64,000 bases of DNA from Actinomycetes bacterium (lineage in GTDB: Bacteria; Actinomycetota; Actinomycetes; Propionibacteriales; Propionibacteriaceae): the NCBI GenBank assembly GCA_021781735.1, contig JAJXWF010000002.1, positions 1 to 64,000 on the forward strand, in the 5' to 3' direction. Below the pieces are notes generated by a model. The model worked only from the letters and a program-made list of their open reading frames with translations, searched no databases and was not told the origin of the DNA. The first letter of the stretch is position 1. Every line of letters begins with the position of its first letter. This document shows positions 57,403 through 64,000 of this stretch, piece by piece. A program made the position numbers and the translations under genes.

Positions 57403-59664
57403 ATGACCGATTCAATGAGCGCCGCCGGAATCGGCGCAGAGCCTCAGCCCCGCGCACGGATCGGGATCCTCACGTCGGGCGGCGACGCGCAGGGCATGAA
57501 CGCCGCGGTGCGGGCCGTCGTCCGCTCGGCGATCAGCGCCGGCGCCGAGGTGTTCGCGATCTTCGAGGGCTACCAGGGCATGATCGAGGCCGACGACATG
57601 CCCGGCGGCGGCATCCGGCCGTTCGGCTGGGACGACGTCGGCAGCGTGCTGCACAAGGGCGGCACGCTGATCGGCACCTTCCGCAGCAGGGAGTTCCGCG
57701 AGCGGGCGGGTCGGTTGCGCGCCGCCCGCAACCTCATCGTCCGCGGCATCGACCGGCTCGTGGTCATCGGTGGCGACGGGTCGCTGTCCGGCCTCGACCA
57801 GTTCCGCCGCGAATGGCCCGAGCTGATGGCCGACCTGGCGGCGTCCGGGGAGATCGGCGACGACCAGGCGGCGCGGCACCCGACCCTCATGATCGCCGGG
57901 CTGGTCGGCAGCATCGACAACGACCTCGTCGGCAGCGACATGACGATCGGAGCCGACTCCGCCCTGCACCGCATCATCGACGCGATCGACGCGCTGGTGA
58001 GCACCGCGGCGTCGCACCAGCGGAGCTTCGTCGTCGAGGTGATGGGACGCCACTGCGGCTACCTCGCGCTGATGGCGGCCGTGGCCGGTGGTGCCGACTA
58101 TGTGCTCATCCCCGAGAACCCGCCCACCGAGGGCTGGGAGGACCGGATGTGCGCCGAGTTGAGGCGCGGTCGCGGGGCCGGGCGGCGGGAGTCGATCGTG
58201 GTGGTCGCCGAGGGCGCGCAGGACGCCGCCGGCACGCCGATCACCAGCGGTTACGTCCGCCAAGTGCTCGAGGACCGGCTGCACGAGGACGCGCGCGTCA
58301 CGATCCTCGGGCACGTGCAGCGTGGTGGCGCCCCGAGCGCCTACGACCGGTGGGCCTCGACCTGGCTCGGTTATCAGGCGGTGCACGAGGTGCTCAACGC
58401 CACACCTGACACCCCCGGCCATGTCATGGCGATCCGGGGCAACCGGGTGGTGCCGGTCGACCTGGTCGAAGCGGTGCGCAAGACCCGTGAGGTTCCCGAG
58501 CGGATCGCCGCCGGCGACTACGAGGGTGCGATGGCGCTGCGCGGCGGGTCGTTCACCGAGATGCGCGGCATCTTCCATGAACTCGCCGAGCCGAGCCGGG
58601 TCGACGCGGGCGAGGGCACGCGGCGGATCGCGATCCTGCACGCCGGTGGCCTCGCGCCCGGCATGAACACGGCCGCCCGCGTGGCGGTGCGCCTGGGCAT
58701 CAGCCGCGGGCACACGATGCTCGGCGTCCACGACGGGTTCGTCGGCCTGCGCGACGGCAGGATCGAGCAGCTCGATTGGGACGCCGTCGAGCATTGGACG
58801 GCCGACGGGGGCTCGGTGCTCGGCACCCGGCGGACCCTGCCGTCGCTCGATCAGCTCTATGCGATGAGCAAGGTGATGGAGGACCACCGGATCGAGGGGC
58901 TGCTGATCATCGGCGGGTTCAACGCCTACCTCGGTGCCGACCTGCTGCGTCAGGAGCAGGAGCGGTATCCGACGTTCCGGGTGCCGATCGTGTGCGTACC
59001 GGCGTCCATCGACAACAACCTGCCGGGTTCGGAGCTCGCGATCGGCGCCGACACCGCGCTGAACGTCGTGGTCGAGGCGATCGACCGGCTGAAGCTGTCG
59101 GGATCGGCGAGCACGCGCTCCTTCGTCGTCGAAACCATGGGCCGCTACTGCGGCTACCTGGCGATGATGGGCGGCATCGCCGGTGGCGCCGAACGGGTCT
59201 ACCTCAACGAGACGGGCATCACCCTCGAGGAGCTGTACCACGACGTCGAATGGCTCCGCGACTCGTTCACGGCGGGCCGCAAGCTGTTCCTCGCCGTGCG
59301 CAACGAGGAGGCGAGCGAGCACTACACCACTGACTTCCTCGGACGCCTCCTCGAGGAGGAGAGCCGCGGCCTCTACGACGTGCGCACCACGATCCTCGGC
59401 CACACCCAGCAGGGCGGTGCGCCCACCCCGTTCGATCGGCTGCTCGCCACCCGGCTGGTGTCGCGGGCCCTGCGCCTGTTGGACGAGGAGTTCGCGGCCG
59501 GCACCTGGGACTCCTGGCACATCGGCCAGGTCGAGTCACGGATCGAGCAGATGCCGCTCGCGCACATGGCCGAGATGATCGACATGGCCCACCGGCGTCC
59601 GAAGAAGCAGTGGTGGCTCGGCCTGCAGGATGTGCTCAGGGCGGTCGCCGACCAGGCCCGGTGA
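57403..59664 (+). CDS. pfkA: Eukaryote-type two-domain ATP-dependent 6-phosphofructokinase
   Basis: N half: GILTSGGDAQGMNAAVRAVVR, VIGGDGSLSG, GLVGSIDNDLVGSDMTIGADSALHRIIDAIDALVSTAASHQRSFVVEVMGRHCGYLAL; C half: IAILHAGGLAPGMNTAARVAVR, LIIGGFNAYLG, ASIDNNLPGSELAIGADTALN, VVETMGRYCGYLAMM. Confidence 0.96.
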   Translation: MTDSMSAAGIGAEPQPRARIGILTSGGDAQGMNAAVRAVVRSAISAGAEVFAIFEGYQGMIEADDMPGGGIRPFGWDDVGSVLHKGGTLIGTFRSREFRERAGRLRAARNLIVRGIDRLVVIGGDGSLSGLDQFRREWPELMADLAASGEIGDDQAARHPTLMIAGLVGSIDNDLVGSDMTIGADSALHRIIDAIDALVSTAASHQRSFVVEVMGRHCGYLALMAAVAGGADYVLIPENPPTEGWEDRMCAELRRGRGAGRRESIVVVAEGAQDAAGTPITSGYVRQVLEDRLHEDARVTILGHVQRGGAPSAYDRWASTWLGYQAVHEVLNATPDTPGHVMAIRGNRVVPVDLVEAVRKTREVPERIAAGDYEGAMALRGGSFTEMRGIFHELAEPSRVDAGEGTRRIAILHAGGLAPGMNTAARVAVRLGISRGHTMLGVHDGFVGLRDGRIEQLDWDAVEHWTADGGSVLGTRRTLPSLDQLYAMSKVMEDHRIEGLLIIGGFNAYLGADLLRQEQERYPTFRVPIVCVPASIDNNLPGSELAIGADTALNVVVEAIDRLKLSGSASTRSFVVETMGRYCGYLAMMGGIAGGAERVYLNETGITLEELYHDVEWLRDSFTAGRKLFLAVRNEEASEHYTTDFLGRLLEEESRGLYDVRTTILGHTQQGGAPTPFDRLLATRLVSRALRLLDEEFAAGTWDSWHIGQVESRIEQMPLAHMAEMIDMAHRRPKKQWWLGLQDVLRAVADQAR

Positions 59665-59689
59665 GCGGCGCGGGTCTGCGCGGTCCGAC

Positions 59690-60398
59690 CCCGTGACGAC
59701 CCTGGCGCCCGGCAGCCCGGACGCCGGGCCGGCTGGTCGAGGAGGGGCTGCAGATCGATCGGTGAGGCCGCCGTGAGATCGGGGAGCGTGAAGTGCGACG
59801 GGTAAGCGCCCCCCGTGCCGGACATCCACGCCGTCCGGAGCTCGGCCCGTGCGGCGCCGTGGATGTCCCAGGGGTGCACGGCAACCAGCAGCATCCGCTC
59901 CTCGGGAGTGGCCCACCGCTCGGCGGCGTCGCGGTACGAGGCCCGGTGGGGCTTCCAGATGCCCGCGTCCTCGACGGAGATTCACGCCTCGAACAGGTCG
60001 CGGACGCCGGCGGCCTCGAGGGGTCGCTGTGCCACTCCGGTCGACCCGTTGCGCAGGGTCACCAGGCGGTGGCCGGCGCCGTGCGGGGCCCGGATTCCTT
60101 CGGCCACGTCGGGGTGCAGGGGGAGCCGAGCGATGGCCGAGACCACCCGGCGGGCCGCCCGCTCGGGTCGTTGACGTCGACCGATCGGAGGAGGACGGTG
60201 GGCGCGTCGGTCCCGATGTCGGTGGAGTTCGCGCAGTCCCCGAGGCGGCGCCGGGAATCGGTCGCGCAGCACCATGGCGAACCGCAGCTTCGCCTGCTCG
60301 GCCGGTGCGCCGGCCTCGGCGACGCGTTGGCCCATCGACGACATGTCGGGCAGGGTCTCGTTGACCTCGATGACGATCACGTCGGGTGTCACGGCCAT
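59690..60398 (-). pseudogene. Type II haloacid dehalogenase, disrupted
   Basis: MAVTPDVIVIEVNETLPDMSSMGQRVAEAGAPAEQAKLRFAMVLRDRF...HPDVAEGIRAPHGAGHRLVTLRNGSTGVAQRPLEAAGVRDLFEA-TGA-ISVEDAGIWKPHRASYRDAAERWATPEERMLLVAVHPWDIHGAARA. Confidence 0.85.
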
Positions 60399-60450
60399 GG
60401 GACGGTGCTTCCGCAGCCGTGGGTGGTGGCTCCCGTCCTGCCTCCGGGCA

Positions 60451-60540
60451 GGGGAGGTTCTCCAGGTCGGGGGAGGTTCCCCAGGTCGGGGGAGCTTTCT
60501 CGAGGTCGGGGGAGGGTTCCCCAGGTCGGGGAACAACCGG
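60451..60540. repeat. About 18-20-bp imperfect tandem repeat, 4-5 copies
   Basis: Units GGGGGAGGTTCCCCAGGTC starting near 60451, 60469, 60488, 60508, 60528. Confidence 0.75.
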
Positions 60541-60616
60541 CGCGGCGGGGGCGTGGCCGCCGGTCCGCGGGAACCGTGGGGCCGGACGCCACGCCCGATC
60601 ACCGGGGCTGTGACGC

Positions 60617-63600
60617 TCACGCCTGCCGGGCTCGCGCGCGTCCCTCCATCGCCTCCTGCAGTGCCGTGACCGTGTCGTCGGACAGGTCGACGCCGAGCAG
60701 CCGGGCCTGACGGGTGATGTGCAGCACGAGCCGCTCGACCTCGGGACGGTTTCCGGCCAGGTGTTCGGTGCGGACGCGGGTCGCCATCAGTAGTTCGTCC
60801 TCGGGCGCGGCGGTGAGCGCGCGGGCCGCTGCCCAACGGGCAAGGTCGAGGTCGTTGGCCGCGAGCGCCCGCGCCGCGAGCACGCCGCCGATGTCGCGGA
60901 TCGTCGACGACATGTCGATGCGCAGTTCCTCCGCCCAGTGCCACTGTCCGGGTGCGGCGTCGGCGAGCGGGGCGCCACGGACCAGGTCGAGGGCCTCGAC
61001 GAGGGCATCGTCGGAGGCCTGATCGACCCCGGCCGAAACCAGAAGCGTCAACTGCTCCCAGTCGGTGGTGATGCCCGGATGCAACCGGATATGTCCCGAA
61101 TAGGCGTCGGGAAGGTAGTCGTCTCCGTCGGCGGAGACGCCGAGCCACGTGCGCAGTCGGGACATGTTGGAGCGTCGGGTTCCCTCGGCGACGAGCAACG
61201 ACCGGGTCATGGCCACGGCGGTCCGTCCCGGATGCTGGAGGATCCAGGCGCAGTACTCCTCGCACTGCTTGACGGCCCGGGAGGGCCGGGATCCCCGGGC
61301 GCCGACGAGCTCCACCTCGCCCAGCAGCAGCAGCACCGGATGGCCGGTGGTGGCGAGGAGATCGGGAACTCGTGCCATGGTGGCCTCCGGATCGCTGGTG
61401 GCCGGTCTGCGGGTCAGGGGCAATCGACCGGCGCCGGCCGGCGCCGACCCCTCCGCGGGGCCGGGTCGGGTCGGCAGCAGGGTCAGCATCCCGGAGGATG
61501 CCGCTGCGGGTGGGGCGGCGTTCGTGCCCTCGGGGTCGGTGACGGCGGGTCGCCGTGCACCGGCGTCGTCGTCGTGCGACCACCACGGAGCCGGCTCGGT
61601 GTCGGTGCACGTCACGACCGAGAACAGCTCGACGAGAGCCCGGCGCGCGGGCTCGCTCACCAGGTTCGGCAGGAAGTCGCCGTCGACACCGGTGAGGGTG
61701 GCGCGCCGCTCGTCGAGCACCTGCAGCACCGCGCCGGAGGGCCGGTCGGCCATCGCAGGGTGGTGCTCGCCACAGATCCATACCATCACGGTCCGCGTGG
61801 CGTGAGCGAGCAGCCCTTCGTACAGGTCGATCAGTGGCGTGCGATCCACCGGCCGTGGTCCGGTGAGGTCGATGATCGCCACCCGCTGTTCGGCCTCTCG
61901 ACGGTCGATGGGGGCGGAGTCCGGGGTGAGGTCGCGACGCAGGCGCTCGAGCCCCTCGCCGAGATCGGTGACGATGTCGAGGCTGGGGTTGTCGAGCCCG
62001 TCGAGCCATCGGAGTTCGGGGGACACGATCAGCACGCCGGTGCCCTCCGACCAGGGGGCGCAGCTGAGGCTCGTCGCGATCCCGCCCGCAGCGGCCAGGG
62101 CGAACTCGTTCGGCCCGACGATGCGCAGGCTGCGCAGCAGATCGAGGCGGGCCGTCACCGCGGCGCCAGAGGCGCCCAGCGGATCGTCGAACTCGCCCAC
62201 AACCACGGTCGTGGGCGACGGCGGTTCGGGATCGGCCGGCGCGCTCGCCCCGAGCCGCTGGACCGCCTGGTGGAAAACCCGGGCGGAAGGGTCGGGCCGG
62301 GGAACGCGGCGTCCGAGGGGGCGTGCCCACAGTTGCCCGCGCCGACGGCGGGCGAGTCCGAGCCCGACGCCGAGAACAACGCTCGCCGCCAGGCCGCCGA
62401 CGATCCCGCGTGCAATGCCGAGGTCGTCGGTGCCGGTCGGCTCGTCGCGTACCTGCTGGGACATCCCGGCGACGGAGGCACCAATCGTGACGTGCGCGCC
62501 GCCGGTACCCGTCGGGGTCACCGATGGTCGAGCGACCCCATCGGTCGTCGGGGCGGGGAAGGCCGCTGTCGCGGGGGTCGCCGGGTCGCCCTCGGCGTCG
62601 GGCGGTCCGGCGGGAGCCGAGGCCGGAAGCCCCCCCGGAGCCGGCGGGACGGTCGGTGGCGCGTCCTCGGCCCGGGGGGGTGCCGGTTGGGGCTCCCGTG
62701 CCGTGGCCACGACGCGGGGCGGCAGATGCAGCACCCAGCCGGGTTCGAGGTGATCGGGGTCGAGGACGAGCGACGCGTTGGCCTGCTGCAGGGCGGGCCA
62801 GGACGATCCGGACCCCAGATGCCGGCTCGCCAGCTGCGTGAGGGTGTCGCCGGGCCGCACCACGATGGCGCGATCGGAGGTGTCGATCGCTCCCTGGCCG
62901 GTGCGCCTCGACACCTCGCCCTGGCTCAGCCGGGGCACCGACAGCACCGTCCCCGGGTAGAGGGGATCGTCGGCCCCGAGGCGGTTCGCGCTGGCGAGAG
63001 TGTGCCAGTCGAGGCCCTCGCCGTAGAGCGTGACCGCCAGAGTCCACAGGTCGTCGCCCGGTTGGACGACGTACAGGGCGCACAGGTCGGTGCGCGTTTC
63101 CCGCTGGTCGGCGGGAGCCGGGGCACTTTGGGCCGGCTGGCGGGGGTCGGGGGCGGGGACCGCTGCCGACCCCGGGGCGATGGGCGGTGCCGACGCCGTG
63201 ACCGGGGGGCTGCTCGGCTGCTGCGGCTGCTGGGGGTGGGGCGTGATGTGAACCGGGTGGGCCGCGACGCCCGGCTGACCCGGTGACCCCGAATCGCCGT
63301 CCCGATGGGTCGAGGAGTGGACGGCCTGCGCGATGACCAGCCCGACGAGCGCGGTGACCAGCGCCGCGGCGATGGGACGCAGCCAGTGTGACCCGGGCAC
63401 GCGGACGCGCACCCGGTGCCGGGTGAGGACGTCCACGAGCTCGGCGACGAGGGTCAGCGAGACGTGCCCCCAGGCCAGCCAGCCGATGATGGTGAGCATC
63501 AGCAGCAGAAGGTCACCGTTGTCGGGAGCGGTGAACAGGTGGCGCCAGTCGATCCTGGTGGCGGCGTCCAGCTGGCCGAGCCTTGCGAGCAGCCATGGCG

Positions 63601-63661
63601 CGCCGATGAGGATGAGGGCCAGGACGGCCAGCGCGGCGAGACCACGGATGACCCGGCTCAT
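60617..63661 (-). CDS. Membrane-anchored protein with two LysM domains and C-terminal BTAD-like domain
   Basis: N-terminal TM segments; LysM YVVQPGDDLWTLAVTLYGEGLDWHTLASANR and IVVRPGDTLTQLASRHLGSGSSWPALQQAN; C-terminal ARALAANDLDLARWAAARALTAAPEDELLMATRVRTEHLAGNRPEVERLVLHI. Confidence 0.9.
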   Translation of the reverse strand: MSRVIRGLAALAVLALILIGAPWLLARLGQLDAATRIDWRHLFTAPDNGDLLLLMLTIIGWLAWGHVSLTLVAELVDVLTRHRVRVRVPGSHWLRPIAAALVTALVGLVIAQAVHSSTHRDGDSGSPGQPGVAAHPVHITPHPQQPQQPSSPPVTASAPPIAPGSAAVPAPDPRQPAQSAPAPADQRETRTDLCALYVVQPGDDLWTLAVTLYGEGLDWHTLASANRLGADDPLYPGTVLSVPRLSQGEVSRRTGQGAIDTSDRAIVVRPGDTLTQLASRHLGSGSSWPALQQANASLVLDPDHLEPGWVLHLPPRVVATAREPQPAPPRAEDAPPTVPPAPGGLPASAPAGPPDAEGDPATPATAAFPAPTTDGVARPSVTPTGTGGAHVTIGASVAGMSQQVRDEPTGTDDLGIARGIVGGLAASVVLGVGLGLARRRRGQLWARPLGRRVPRPDPSARVFHQAVQRLGASAPADPEPPSPTTVVVGEFDDPLGASGAAVTARLDLLRSLRIVGPNEFALAAAGGIATSLSCAPWSEGTGVLIVSPELRWLDGLDNPSLDIVTDLGEGLERLRRDLTPDSAPIDRREAEQRVAIIDLTGPRPVDRTPLIDLYEGLLAHATRTVMVWICGEHHPAMADRPSGAVLQVLDERRATLTGVDGDFLPNLVSEPARRALVELFSVVTCTDTEPAPWWSHDDDAGARRPAVTDPEGTNAAPPAAASSGMLTLLPTRPGPAEGSAPAGAGRLPLTRRPATSDPEATMARVPDLLATTGHPVLLLLGEVELVGARGSRPSRAVKQCEEYCAWILQHPGRTAVAMTRSLLVAEGTRRSNMSRLRTWLGVSADGDDYLPDAYSGHIRLHPGITTDWEQLTLLVSAGVDQASDDALVEALDLVRGAPLADAAPGQWHWAEELRIDMSSTIRDIGGVLAARALAANDLDLARWAAARALTAAPEDELLMATRVRTEHLAGNRPEVERLVLHITRQARLLGVDLSDDTVTALQEAMEGRARARQA

Positions 63662-64000
63662 GATTGCCTTGCCCGGAAGGTGTCGATGGGCTCGCTCGCC
63701 GATCGGGTGACGGTGATCGTGCCGGGCGCGCCCGGCAGCACCAGATCCCGCATCGACACGACACAGCTGACGGTGACGCGCACGATCCCCGCCTGGCCGG
63801 CCGGTTGGGACAGCACGCCGGTGTCGGGGCTCACCTGGGCCGACCGGCAGTCGACCCCGAGCGTCGCCAGATTGGCGCGGGCGACGTCGCGGGCGACGAT
63901 CTCACCGGACCAGGGTGACGAGGCCAGGGACGCCGCGCGCGCGGCGGCACCCGCGGCGGACTCGACGGCGGCGCGGGCCGCCCAGAGTCGGTAGCCGAAG
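63658..64000 (-). CDS. TadE-like pilus assembly protein (truncated by window edge)
   Basis: Manual minus-strand translation ...GYRLWAARAAVESAAGAAARAASLASSPWSGEIVARDVARANLATLGVDCRSAQVS...GIVRVTVSCVVSMRDLVLPGAPGTITVTRSASEPIDTFRARQS*; overlaps next ORF by ATGA. Not in the ORF track. Confidence 0.75.
   Translation of the reverse strand, partial: FGYRLWAARAAVESAAGAAARAASLASSPWSGEIVARDVARANLATLGVDCRSAQVSPDTGVLSQPAGQAGIVRVTVSCVVSMRDLVLPGAPGTITVTRSASEPIDTFRARQS

Noticed and set aside
57412-59520. 702-aa minus-strand ORF
   Set aside because: Antisense to the PFK gene.
59982-63083. 1033-aa minus-strand ORF
   Set aside because: Off-frame shadow of the BTAD-LysM gene with Arg/Pro-rich composition; only its last part overlaps the HAD remnant.

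Overview
High-GC actinobacterial window around the replication origin. dnaA, dnaN, rpmH, rnpA, yidD, yidC, jag, rsmG, parA and parB are present, but dnaA and dnaN are separated by about 5.3 kb holding a TetR gene, a DnaA-box-rich intergenic region and a decayed ABC transporter. Further right are SURF1, ddl, an aminotransferase, an Rpf/LysM protein, trxA/trxB and HtrA; a decayed sigK-rskA-fasciclin(MPT70/83-like)-dipZ locus; PTS, SDR and GH63-like genes; moeB/moaD; a large secreted protein with six beta repeats and a seven-repeat RCC1 domain; nadE, a PadR regulator, ilvE and an NsrR-like Rrf2 regulator; a CPA1 antiporter fused to a UBP-type zinc finger; a DeoR / RpiB-like / AraL-like HAD / FGGY kinase / AraM-like operon followed by a eukaryote-type two-domain phosphofructokinase; and a BTAD-LysM protein next to a TadE-like gene. 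Strongest second looks: the eukaryote-type PFK with a near-perfect palindrome over its ribosome-binding site, the AraL/B/M-like module, the decayed sigK locus, the parS sites encoded in-frame in parA, the TTA-TTA-TTA/18-bp palindrome island in rsmG, and the antiporter-ZnF_UBP fusion. No CRISPR array, tRNA, rRNA, prophage or transposase was recognised. All calls come from reading the sequence and recalled family motifs; no searches were run.
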